Assembly (NCBI GenBank): GCA_009746045.1
Contig: RPFO01000436.1
Coordinates: forward strand, 1,753,851 to 1,817,850
Source: Mesostigma viride
Taxonomy: Eukaryota > Streptophyta > Mesostigmatophyceae > Mesostigmatales > Mesostigmataceae
Length of the DNA stretch: 64,000 nt
Direction: 5' to 3'
Position 1 is the first letter of the stretch. Every line of letters begins with the position of its first letter. The notes beneath the pieces are model-generated. The model was given only the letters and a program-made list of their open reading frames with translations. It was not told the DNA's origin and ran no database searches. This document shows positions 1 through 10,834 of the stretch, piece after piece. The position numbers and the translations under genes are program-made.

Positions 1-972
1 TCTCCGTGCGCCCATGGACGGGGCGTAAGCAGGTCCAGTTGAGGGCGGGGCCGGGGGCGGCGGCGCGCAGGGGCCTGAAGACGTAGGCGCAAGGTTGCGG
101 TGACCATGCGGTGATCCGATGCGACACTGGGGGTGGCGGGTCAGCGTACGGGCATCGATGACGGAAGAGCGCCAGCACTTGCGCACAAGTATGTAGTCCA
201 AGCATACACATCGCCGCCGAGGGAGCATCGAGCCAGCCGCCCTGCGCATGGGGCCCACAAAGGTCACTAGTGCATCATGCCGGCGGTTTAGCAAACAGCG
301 TATTGGCAGCAGTCAAGTCCCCCTCAGTGAGCAGTTGCTCAAGTAGGGGGGTGTTGGCATTGCTATCGGTTAGGCGCGGCGCATACATGCAGCCCCCGCG
401 GCCCACGGGCAGGGTCGCGTTGGCATCCACCAAGATGCATGGCAACGATGTATTGACGTGGGATCTGTTTCTCTATGTCGAGCAGCTGGTTGAAGAACGC
501 TGCGGTCCTCGGCCGGGTGCCCAGCATGTGGGGCATATCCGACAATTACCGAGAGCATAATGGGGGTCCGTCCTTCAAGGGAGCGGAAAGTGCACTGAAG
601 GATCCGATTAGAGCAAAGTTTGTGGTCCACGAGCTCGGCGGCAGCGGTGGGGGAGCACAGCAGGCCCACTCCTCCCTGACCCGGTGCATGCGCCGGGCCG
701 CACAGCAGTTGCCATTGTAGTGCGAGGGTGACACGGTGAACGGGGCCCTCAAAGGAGCGTCGGTGCTCTTGGACCCCAAGCACATCAATGCCATATAGGC
801 GGCAGTAGTGGACAAGCTCGTTGGCCCGCGGGGGGGCATCTCCCCCGGGCAGGGTGCGAACATTGTAGGTAGCGATGCGCAGCGAGTGGTGCCGGCGTTG
901 GCCCAGCAGGGGCCGCCGGGGACCCGCGGTGTCGGCAGGGGGTTGGGGGGAGGCTGGCGGGGACGTGTGCAT
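1..972 (-). pseudogene. LINE endonuclease domain (exo-endo-phosphatase fold), broken
   Basis: Read on the minus strand, this is the apurinic-type endonuclease of a non-LTR retrotransposon, which nicks target DNA to prime reverse transcription. Landmarks in order: RIATYNVRTL near 870, GVQEHRR near 770, a decayed GDFNA-type motif (VDANA, near 430), LDYILV near 210, and SDHRMV near 110. The landmarks fall in different frames, so at least two frameshifts are present, and the RT half is missing from this copy. The neighbouring RT remnant from 1007 runs on the opposite strand and is a separate fragment. Domain identity is from motifs; clade is not assigned. Confidence 0.7.
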
Positions 973-1006
973 GTGCGGCGTGAGATAACATAGTACTTAA
1001 GATAGC

Positions 1007-1945
1007 TTGTTGTCACTGGAAGCGCGGGCGGTGGGGCTTATGATCAGCAAGAAAACGGAGGTCATGGCCATCGGCTCCCCCGCTGCCAGGGACCACCCCA
1101 CCCACCCTCAGTCCTGCTGGCCGGCAGCGGCCCCGTCCCCCCGGCCGCGACTCGCTTCAAGCTCCTTCCAAGGCACCTGGCTCCCCTCCACGGCCAGCCG
1201 ACAACATCAACACCCGCATATTGGCCAGGGCGCCTGGGCGGCCCTCCGCCGCCTCGACAGGTCAGTTCTGGACATGTCGCTACCTCACTGTGAGCGGCGC
1301 AATTCCCTGTTAATATTCCGTGTTCAAGGCCCTTGTCCTTGACAGCATCCGCCTTTAGAGGCTGCGAGGCGTGGACCCTGGACCACCGGCCCTGAGCAAG
1401 CAGCTTCAATGACGGCACAGTCACTCACTGAATGCTCCGTCACATCCTCGGCGGCCGCTACCAAGAGCGCCGCACCTGGGCCGAGCTCTACATACTGTAC
1501 TGCGAGCTCCCTCTTAAATGTCTCGGACCCATACCATCCGACACCGCCTCATCTTTGCTGGCCATCTTGCCCGCACAGACGATCGAGGGCCAGTGCCGAT
1601 ACCGATGTGGGCCCTGCGGGCGAGCTTAGGACTGGCTGGCCAACGGTGATCCACTGTAGACACCTCCTCCTATGGCAGAGTCCCTTTGTCCCGTCGCAAG
1701 TTACCCACTGAATGGCAAACTTGTGCGCGCACCGGCGCACCGACGCGGCGCGACCCGGACCTATGTGACACAATTGCTTGAGGATGTGAGGGCTTCTCGG
1801 GGATTATCTGTACTCCGCGCCCGCATGATAGACATACATGCAAGGAGGAATGGGCTGCCGTCTGCGATAATTTATTTAGCACCTTCCTGTGCATGGGGCA
1901 TGCTCCTGTTTTCTTCCCACCACGGGCCCCGCGGCCCATTGGTAT
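1007..1945 (+). pseudogene. LINE reverse transcriptase C-terminal half, degenerate
   Basis: Frames from 1014 on match the region just after the YADD motif of the better copy at 4554-5795: LSLEARAVGLMISKKTEVM here corresponds to LGLEARAVGLEISVKTEAM there. Downstream, shifted frames resemble the thumb/C-terminal part, including a YVTQLLEDV stretch near 1770 that matches YVQMLLDDL in the same copy. Stops and frameshifts are frequent. It is an old 5'-truncated insertion. Confidence 0.55.
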
Positions 1946-2203
1946 AATGCAGGGTAGAAGTCCTCAGGTGGAGGTTATTATTGCCCCTAATTAGGATAGC
2001 CGCTACACTGCTGCCTCGTCAGACTGCCTTTACAGTAGAGGGCTCAGATGCGGATTATATATCCCCCTATAGTGATTATATGGTTGGGGCATGATGCAGA
2101 CGGTGTTTGCAACTTTCGTGTAATTTAATATTTTTCTAATAAGATTAGAATAAGACTACTCCGTGGCATGCCCATGCGCATGACACACAAGTACTTCTTA
2201 CGG
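1946..2203. other. No recognisable feature
   Basis: AT-richer spacer between a LINE remnant and a microsatellite; I see no gene. Confidence 0.5.
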
Positions 2204-2539
<336 letters not shown>

Positions 2540-3017
2540 CTTTTTCTCTCCTTTACCACTTCCATTTGTGCCTGTAATTATTACTCTCACTGTTATGTTT
2601 GTTCATCCTGTCTATTTTTTCACTGCCTACCCCCTTTCACCGTACACTTTTTCATAACGGAGTGAGCTGGGCACGAGGCTTTAGAGTCACCCTGTTGGAT
2701 AGGAGCCCCCCGGCCGGGCACCATGGGCGCTCAAACATTGGACTCCTGAGGTCCATACTCCAACATCGCCTGTGCCTTACCATATCTCAGCAATGACCTC
2801 TTTCTTCATTCCATTTCTGTTTTTGTTATTATTATTGAGCACTCTTTACTTTGTCTTGATTTATTATTGTTCTTACTTTTATTATTATTTACATTTTCTT
2901 TTCATTTTTCTTTCTTTCTTTTTCTTTTTCCCTTTTTTCCCATTTTAATGTATACTTCTTACTTTTTCTTTTAGCCCCTGAAGACGTGTATGTGTTCCCT
3001 CTTTTCCTTCTCAGTAG
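2540..3017. other. T-rich spacer without gene
   Basis: T- and TTA-rich DNA with short pyrimidine runs between two microsatellites. No coding or RNA feature seen. Confidence 0.5.
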
Positions 3018-3822
<805 letters not shown>

Positions 3823-3985
3823 TGAATCCCTATGAACCTTTCTCGTTTGTTACCCTCTGTCTCCCTCCATGCAGGTCTACCTAGAGATCGCCACGCGGCT
3901 CCCGCGGCGTTCGCGTGTTTCCTCTCAGACTACCTAGTCCTTCCACTTTGTTGGATCGCCATGCGTTCAGGAGTAGTTTTCTCAC

Positions 3986-4205
3986 TTAATGCAGAACAAG
4001 AAGAGGTGGCAGACCATTGTCCAGGCCCACACGCCAGCCCCTGTGGGCAAGCCCCCCGCCCCCAGGAGGAAGGGGCGCTTTGCTGAGTAGAGTAGTTAGG
4101 ATTTTCTAGATTAGCTTAGTTAGCTTAGTTCGGTTTCGTGGCTTCGCTCACCTCCATCCATCACGCAAGGGAATACGTGCTACATGATCTCCCCACAGAG
4201 TCATG
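3986..4205 (+). mobile_element. LINE 3' end: last codons, 3' UTR and terminal hairpin
   Basis: Begins with the last RT-ORF codons (QNKKRWQTIVQAHTPAPVGK, then a Pro/Lys-rich end and a stop near 4085). The 3' UTR follows, with TTAGCTTAGTTCGGTTTCG, CCATCCATC, GTGCTACATGATCTCC and a CTCC-loop-GAG hairpin. The body is 5'-truncated. The AT tract at 4206-4261 is its tail. Confidence 0.75.
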
Positions 4206-4261
4206 AATTAATTAATTAATTAATTAATTAATTGATTAATTAATTAATTAATTAATTAATT
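4206..4261. repeat. (TTAA/AATT)n tail shared by two converging elements
   Basis: AATTAATT repeat with one GATT interruption. A plus-strand LINE 3' end abuts its left side and the 3' end of a minus-strand ORF1-only element abuts its right side. Confidence 0.9.
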
Positions 4262-4436
4262 ATCAACATCACTCCGTTGGGAGTAGATGTAGCACATAGC
4301 CCTGAGAAGGGGCATATGGCTTTTAATACATTCTAGGCTACTTCATGCAAGGGTGGGAATGTAAGCTACCCCTGCTCTAGGTGCACCAGGGCACCTGCAC
4401 CCTCATGGTCTATCACGCTATGCCCGGGTAAGGGGG
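4262..4436 (-). mobile_element. 3' UTR fragment of an ORF1-only element
   Basis: Minus strand matches the 3' UTR of the ORF1-only elements at 29432-31296 and 48541-51198: a CCTTCTCAGGG-type box, TATGTGCTACA, and the hairpin ACTCCCAACGGAGTG next to the tail. No coding part remains. Confidence 0.7.
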
Positions 4437-4439
4437 GAG

Positions 4440-4534
4440 CATGCCTGTGCCCCCCCCTCCATCCATCCACGGGAATATGTGCTACATGATCTCCCAACGG
4501 AGTCATGTTATAATTTAATTTAATTTAATTTAAT
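4440..4534 (+). mobile_element. LINE 3' terminus with hairpin and (TTTAA)n tail
   Basis: CCATCCATCC, GGGAATATGTGCTACATG, hairpin ATCTCCCAACGGAGTC, then (TTTAA)n at 4508-4534. It is a severely 5'-truncated copy, followed directly by the next LINE at 4535. Confidence 0.75.
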
Positions 4535-4553
4535 ACGCCTTCCCCCTGACAGT

Positions 4554-5795
4554 TTGCCGCTGGTCTTCATTTTTGTTGACTATATCAAAGCCTTTGACAC
4601 GGTACTCTGGGAGGCTCTTTGGGCCATCCTAGCTCTGGATCGGGTGCCACCTGCGTTTATTGCTGCCATTCGCCGACTGTATGAGGGCTCACAGGCAGTA
4701 GTGCGGACTGCGGAAGGCACCACCCCACCATTCCCCCTTCACCATGGGGTGTGGCAAGGTTGTGTCCTGTCCCCATACCTGTTCATTATTGTCGTGGATC
4801 ACGTCATGCGCCGGGCACGTGCGCGCTTTACTGCTCTTAAGGGGTTTGAGCCAGGCTTGGACATCCTTAACGTGAAAGAGCACGGCGGGGTTAGACCTGG
4901 TTACCGCCTTGCCGACCTGATTTATGCGGATGATACCACCCTCATCGAGAGCCCCGAGCACATTCAGACCTGGCTGGACTGCCTGGGCCTGGAGGCGCGG
5001 GCGGTGGGGTTGGAGATTAGTGTCAAAACCGAGGCGATGGTGATTGGGGCCTCCAGTAAACCACCGCTGCCGCGCCTGCTCGACGGGACGGAGGTCCCGT
5101 TCCGCGACCGCTTCAAGCTGTTGGGGAGCTGGCTTCCTGACACCGCCGACGATGTGGACACCCGCATTGGCCTTGCCTGGGCCAAGCTCCGTTCGCTCAC
5201 ACCCTACTGGCGCTCGAAGGGCCTGGGCGGGCACCGCAAGCGCATGCTCTTCAAGGTCCTCGTCCTCACGGTGCTCACGTATGGCGCCGAGGCGTGGACC
5301 CTCCCACCCAAACTGGCAGCTAGGCTAGACGACACGGTTTACAGGATGCTCCGACAGGTCCTTAACGTAGGTTTTTCCGAGCGTCCGTCATCAGAATCTT
5401 TGTATCATGGCATGCCTCGTGTTTCGGACGAGATTAGGCAGCGTAGGATAGCATTTGTAGGACACCTTGCCCGCACCAGCCAGGTCGACACCACCCTCGG
5501 TCTGGCCGGCCCCCAGCGGCTTGGCCAGCCAGGGCGGCACATTCTGACCTGGCCTGGCCCCGCGGACATTCCCAAACGGGTAGGGAAACCTGTCACGAAC
5601 TACGTTCAGATGTTGCTGGACGACCTAGTGGTCCCAGCCCAGTTTGAGCACCGCATCCACTCTCTCTCCCGTCTTTGGACTGTCATGCAGGACAAGACGC
5701 GGTGGAAGAAGATTGTCAAGGCGCACACGCCCGACCCTGTGGGCAAGCCACCTCCCCCCAAGCGGCGGAGGCGTTTTGATGAGTCGTGTAGTTAG
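4554..5795 (+). CDS. Non-LTR retrotransposon reverse transcriptase, 5'-truncated
   Basis: The best-preserved RT frame in the window (about 413 codons); no true start codon because the copy is 5'-truncated at about 4535. It would copy LINE RNA into DNA at a nicked target. RT motif A VDYIKAFD lies at residues 8-15, motif B QGCVLSP at 68-74, and the catalytic YADD at 124-127. The thumb follows, with FKLLGSWLPD, VLTVLTYGAEAWTL and a conserved AFVGHLART box. The endonuclease half is absent. A 3' UTR (5796-5896) with CCATCCATC and a CTCC-CCAC-GGAG hairpin leads into a (TTTAA)n tail at 5897-5934. All catalytic residues are present, but the copy lacks an endonuclease and promoter and should be immobile alone. 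Confidence 0.85.
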   Translation: MPLVFIFVDYIKAFDTVLWEALWAILALDRVPPAFIAAIRRLYEGSQAVVRTAEGTTPPFPLHHGVWQGCVLSPYLFIIVVDHVMRRARARFTALKGFEPGLDILNVKEHGGVRPGYRLADLIYADDTTLIESPEHIQTWLDCLGLEARAVGLEISVKTEAMVIGASSKPPLPRLLDGTEVPFRDRFKLLGSWLPDTADDVDTRIGLAWAKLRSLTPYWRSKGLGGHRKRMLFKVLVLTVLTYGAEAWTLPPKLAARLDDTVYRMLRQVLNVGFSERPSSESLYHGMPRVSDEIRQRRIAFVGHLARTSQVDTTLGLAGPQRLGQPGRHILTWPGPADIPKRVGKPVTNYVQMLLDDLVVPAQFEHRIHSLSRLWTVMQDKTRWKKIVKAHTPDPVGKPPPPKRRRRFDESCS

Positions 5796-5934
5796 GATTT
5801 TCTAGATAGCTTAGAGTTAGTATAGTTCGATCACGCGGCTTCCTCCACCCCATCCATCATGGAATATGTGCTACATGACCTCCCCACGGAGGCATGTTAT
5901 AATTTAATTTAATTTAATTTTTAATGCCTGTGAG

Positions 5935-6420
5935 GGAGGAAGATCATCATGGCTATACAAGAGCTAGGACATGGCTTCTCGACAGAGAGCATCTCTCTGC
6001 ATGGCATAGCATGGCTAAATTCTTAATGCAACATCCATGGGGGTCCCATTATAGGCATGGCTTGGCTAAATTCTGAAGGCAACATCCATGGGGGCCATTA
6101 TGGGCGCACATGCGCGTGGGCCACATGCTAGGCTAAGCCTTACTAATCTGCACTACTGGTATATATATTCCTAGTCTGAGGTGGCAGGAGGGGGCTGCCA
6201 GGGCTTGTGGTCAACGTGGATGACCGCCCCCCTCCAGTATACCGGCTTCCCCCTTGCGCTCTGCCGGAGCTGAAGGTAGGTCGGCCATAGCTCGCGTCGC
6301 CGCTGTTGCTGGGCCAGGGTCAAGTCGTCGTCCAGCGTGAAGCGAGTCTCCGAGAGCTTCTTGCGGCATTTAAGGAGAGTCATGAATGTTATAATTTAAT
6401 TTTTAATTTTTCAGCTATAG
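5935..6420 (-). pseudogene. ORF1-only element, 3' part (C-terminal ORF1 and 3' UTR)
   Basis: The minus frame 6383-6171 encodes the last 70 residues of the L1-ORF1-like protein (LTLAQQQRRRELWPTYLQLR followed by a YWRG..IHVDHKPW end). The 3' UTR continues to about 5935 with repeated GGCTAAATTCT and CATCCATGGG blocks, nearly identical to 29630-29860. It is broken off at both ends. A TTTAA-type AT tract lies at 6386-6412. Confidence 0.75.
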
Positions 6421-6581
6421 AAGAACGGAGTGCATGTTCTTAAGCCTGCAAGGCACGTAGATCACACATCACTTTTTTATTATTGATGTTGCCAGTATAG
6501 TGCTATTGTGGACCGCTTCAATATTATCATAAACCTGGATGGGTCGTTGACACCGCAAGTATCGAAGCAGGCTCAATGATA

Positions 6582-6735
6582 TTCTGATCAGGCACGTCGC
6601 AAAGGTGAAAACCATTTGCGTTCAGTGCCGGGCCGCGGAAAACGCGGGAAAACGCGATCTGCAAATGAATCCGACCGGAATCGAACTGGGGACCTCTCGC
6701 ACCAACTTTCGCTGACTATAGGACGGACGTCTCCG
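6582..6735 (-). mobile_element. tRNA-related SINE
   Basis: The minus strand has a tRNA-like head: GTCCGTCCTATAGTCAGCG, then CCCCAGTTCGATTCCGG, a good pol III B box, ending in GGTCGGA. The anticodon arm is missing, so it is not a working tRNA gene. A 90-bp body follows (down to 6582) that recurs at 57707-57825 with about 90% identity. The dispersed copy and tRNA head together support a SINE; its exact ends are unknown. Confidence 0.6.
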
Positions 6736-7407
6736 GTTACCATGGCATCGCCAACTTACACCTACAGTCATCCGCAAAAGTTCTCCTGTCCGGGGAGTAA
6801 TGCAAGCCTTTCGGATTTGGTACTAGATAAATCACTCAAGATCTGTGTGTAGGAGTACTACACACGTGTCTGCACGCGAGACTTGTTCAGTCTCGCAACG
6901 TGAGACGGGCTGAACACGGCTGAATCCTTCTTTAGAAGGGGGCGTAGCCGGTACTATCGAAATCAATGATATACTTGTGGTACACATCCTTGCGGTTGTC
7001 AAGCCTTTTGTGCTGGTTATCCGTCCTTGGGCCCTTGGCTGCAAGGGTAATGAATCAGATGAGGCCACATAAAAACAACAGGAGCCGCATGAAGAGCCTG
7101 ATGCAAGGAAGGCGTCTAAAGTGCTGCGGTCCCTACCGGGAGCATAGGTCCACATCAAAGTAGCAAGTACCTTGGACTGCTGTGCCATGCGCCAGGCCAT
7201 AACAAGATCACTAACCAGAGTTCTGGAGCCCGATCATGCCCTGTCCTACCAACCCAACTTGCCCCTGGCCTCACTAATGGCCGTGAGTGCACACTGATGT
7301 GATTTTCTCTACCTGGCACGATGGCTCTCCCTAGGCTCCGCGTTGGCGTCCCCCTGACAAGGCATGGGATGCCATCGTCGGCGCCAAAACATGAATCCAA
7401 CAGTTTT
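6736..7407. other. Intergenic stretch downstream of IFT74
   Basis: No recognisable gene or repeat. Short open frames occur but show no family resemblance. Confidence 0.4.
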
Positions 7408-7412
7408 TTACA
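7408..7412 (-). terminator. TGTAA polyadenylation signal of IFT74
   Basis: TGTAA on the minus strand, 26 nt beyond the TGA stop (7440-7438). TGTAA is the usual poly(A) signal in chlorophyte nuclear genes, and its placement supports the assigned gene end. Confidence 0.6.
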
Positions 7413-7437
7413 AGGGGCTGCCGTGCCAAGCGGCCGC

Positions 7438-10400
7438 TCACGGCTGAGTGGCTGCCTTCTGCACGCACACGTTGAGCTCGGCGACCATGTTGGAGATGTC
7501 GGCCAGCATCGGCTTGTAGTTTGTCTCGCGGCTCTTGCTCTCGATGTACTCCGCCATGCTGAAGATGTTGGTCTCCATCGACCGCATCTTCTCCTCCAGC
7601 TTCTCCAGCGCGCCGTGCAGCTCACTCTCGGACAGCTGCGCCTTGCGTGCCGCGTACACGTCTGCCTTGTCCTGCACGCCCACCTTCATGGACGCCGACC
7701 GCTTTTCCAGCGCGGCCGCGTCCTTCTCGAGCTTCTTGTACGCGGCGGCCGCCTGCTCCTTGAGCGCGCCGACCTCGGAGTAGGTCGCGATCTCCTTCTG
7801 CATCACCTCGATGCGCTCGACGAGGCCCTTGAGCTCGAGCGAGATCTTGTCCTCCAGGGAGGAGATCTTGTCCAGCTCGCCGCGACGCGCCTCCATCTCG
7901 CCCTGCAGGGTGTTTGTGTGTGTTGGTGTGTGTTGGTGGGGGGGGGATGCGCCGCGCACCACAGACACCAAACATGCGCAGGAAACAAGCGCGCTGTCCA
8001 TTTAAAGTGCTTGGGTCTTAACATATTGTACTTAATACAAGCACGTGCCCCTGTCGAGGTTGGATAGATGCCACCAACGAGATTGTGTGACATGAGCACA
8101 ACGGCGGAGGCACCCAGGGAAGCCATGTGCGGCAACACAGGCCATGTGCGGCAACACAGGCACAACCAGCGCATGTTCTCAAGGCAAAGGCCATAAGAAG
8201 GCCAAAAGAAGGCCATAAGAAGACGGTCACCGTGGAGGTAAAACAAGCCCACCAGCCCACAAAACTTACACTCAAACAGTTGCCTTACTACTTTCAGGGG
8301 GACCTGGGTACTGATGGGGGGCTCACAAACTTCTTGGGCACCCAGGAACCCCATGACCCAGCCTTAGGTATGCAGACAAGCACGAACCGCCCAGGGAAAG
8401 AACCATGCCCTTCCATACTAGGTACCCGAACATCGCAGGGATGGAAAGAGAATGCTCCCGACACAAGGCGTACATGGCCATGGCGGCGGCTGGCCAAGGG
8501 CGCATGGCACGCGGGCTTAAGAGCATGCACAAGGGCCAAACAGGGCAAGCTTGCAAAACACGGATACAAGGCAACTCCCCTCCTTGGCCGCCACGCGCTC
8601 GGTTTCTGATGGCCAGAGCGCACCTGCTACCACGCGTCACGCCCACATGCCACGTCCCCTGCTTTCACACATTTCCATTCCCGCGAGCAAAACCGTGTGC
8701 ACGCAGACACTCAAACAATTCCTGTTTCCTGGCAACCGCCCCATGCCTCTTGAAACCATGCCCTCGCCGTCGCAGGGCGAGCACGGTCCACCCAGCTGGT
8801 CACATCCCGCCACCACAAGAGAGAGGCGCAGCATCTCTCCCCCTCCCCCTCCCCCATATGCGTGTGCATGCCTGTGACGGATGCTCCCCCTCCCCCATAT
8901 GCGTGTGCATGCCTGTGACGGATGCTCCGCTCCCACATCGGGTGGGCTACCTCAACTGCAACTGCCAAGGATACGGTCGCATGACTGCCACAGGTGAAGA
9001 CACCGTTTGACTGGGTGCACCACCGCCCGCACGTCCACACACGCTGACCCTCATCCTTGCCCGTGCAAGTGTCAGCATAACACATACACACTCCCTTCCA
9101 GCTCTTATTGTTGTTTCGTCCCCTTGTCTGCTTTACGGCCCTGTACCTTGCTCCCTCCACTGCATTACCTTCCTCTCAAACTTCTTTATTGTCCCTCTCT
9201 TCTTTACTGTTCACTCTTGCCCTCTCGATGCTCCCGTTGGGATCCCCTTGTCCGGCCCAACTCTTCCCTCCTTCGCTATCCAGTCCAGCCCTCTCTCCCT
9301 CACTCTACTTACTGCCCAATCCCCCCCCCCCCCGCCTCTCTCTGATTCCCCCCCCCCCCCCCTTTTTTTCTGCGCCCCTCCCCCCCCTCCCCCCCGCCTG
9401 ATTCCTCCCCCGGCTGCATCCTTCCCCCGGCCTCCATGCGCATCCACCCACCTGCAGCCGGCTCTGCGTGGTGGCCGCGTTCTCCATCTGCATCGTCTTG
9501 TACTGCAGCTCGTCACGCATCTCTTTGAACCGCTTCTTGCTGGGCATGTTGGCCTCCATCGCCTGCAGCTTGGCCACCTTGTCCAGCAGCGCCACGATCG
9601 ACTTCTGCGTCGCCTCCATGTCCGCCACCTGCTGCACGCGCGCGCCGTCAAACCCATCGATGAACGCCTGCAGCTCTGCGTCCTTGGCCTGCAGCTCCTG
9701 GTACTTGTCCGTCTGCCCGCCCAGCGCACCCTGGTTCTCTCGGATGTCCGCGTTCACCGCGTCCAGCTTGGCCTGGTACCGACTCACGGCCTCCTGCGTC
9801 TCCTTAATCTGGTCCTCGGCGCGCGCGATGTCCGCATTGTCGCGCCGCATCTTCATGATCATCTGCTCGCGGTGCTCCTCGGGGCTCATCTTCAGCTTCA
9901 CCTCCTCTGCCTCCAGCTCCACTTTACGGTTGCGCGACGCCTTGATCTGCTCGTGGATCGCCAGCGCGCGCTGCTTGATCGGGTTGCTCGCAAAGTCCTC
10001 CTCCATCTTGTTCAGCGCGCGTGTCAGCTCGTTCAGGATGCCCTCCTGGCGCACCAGCTCGGCGGCGTACCGCTTGTTCTCTGCCGACAGCTCCTGGTAC
10101 TGCTGCCGCTTGTCCGGGGCGAGGTCGTTCAGGCGCGACTCCATCTCGCGCTGGTGCGCCGCCGTCTGCTGCTCCACCTCCTTGGTCTGCGCCTCCTTTT
10201 GCGCACGCTCGGTGAAGATGGAGTCGATCACTTTACGCTCGCGGTCGTTGGCGTCCTTGAGCCGCTTGAAGTCGGCCAGGATGTCGTCGGGCGACGCGTC
10301 CACACCGAGCTTGTCCAGCACGATATTGTGGTCCGCCAGCTCGCCGCGCAGCGTCTTGACTTCCTTGCTCAGCGCCTCGTTCTTGCGGTCCAGCTGCGCC

Positions 10401-10834
10401 GACTGGGCACTGTTCTTCTGGTAGTCGTTCAGCTCCGTCTCCAGGCGCTCCAGCTCCGACGTCAGGTCCTGCTTCTTGGCGCGCAGCTCGTTCAGGAAAT
10501 AGGATTTGTCTTGGACTTGCCGCCCCGGGCCCTGCTGGCCGGAGCGGATGCCCGCCATGCCCTGCTGCGTGACGGGCCGGGCTGCCACCTCAAGGTTGTT
10601 TAGCCCCGTGCCCGGCCGCCGGTTCGCGCTCGGTGGTCGCATCCCTCGACCAGCAGCGGTTCCAGGGGGAGCTCCGAAGGCGGTGCCGGGCGGAGCACCC
10701 CCCCCAATGCCCATGGCGGCAGCCCGTGATGGCGTCATCGGTCTAGGCGGTGCCTGAATGCTGCCAGCAAGACCTCCAGGAACAGCCATTCCGCCGCCCA
10801 TGGCGGCCCTCGAGCTCGAAGGAGGCCTTTCCAT
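7438..10834 (-). CDS. IFT74: Intraflagellar transport protein IFT74 (exons 10834-9452 and 7902-7438)
   Basis: A coiled-coil subunit of the IFT-B complex, which with IFT81 forms the tubulin-cargo module carried along flagellar microtubules. Exon 1 (461 codons) starts at ATG 10834 and ends SRLQ with a CAG|GTGGGT donor at 9452/9451. Exon 2 (154 codons plus TGA) starts GEMEARRGELDKI after a CCCTGCAG acceptor at 7903. The join is in phase 0, giving 615 residues, close to family length. Residues 1 to about 108 are a Gly/Pro/Arg/Ala-rich basic tail, as in other IFT74 proteins where it helps bind tubulin. The rest is nearly continuous heptad coiled coil (KSYFLNELRAKKQDLTSELE onward). No frameshift or internal stop is seen. 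The identification rests on overall pattern and recalled resemblance to the Chlamydomonas protein. Confidence 0.88.
7903..9451 (-). other. IFT74 intron
   Basis: A 1549-bp GT-AG intron. It holds a pyrimidine/homopolymer tract (C runs near 9327-9400 on the plus strand), a tandem 43-44-bp repeat at about 8837-8925 (CCCCATATGCGTGTGCATGC twice) and a 20-bp tandem repeat near 8123-8160. No gene is seen inside. Confidence 0.8.

Noticed and set aside
6660-6740. Functional tRNA gene
   Set aside because: The B box and T arm are good, but the anticodon arm is missing and the body is repeated elsewhere, so a SINE fits better.
9248-10603. 451-codon plus-strand open frame
   Set aside because: Antisense of the IFT74 coiled-coil exon; Leu/Arg/His-rich shadow caused by GC-biased codon use.
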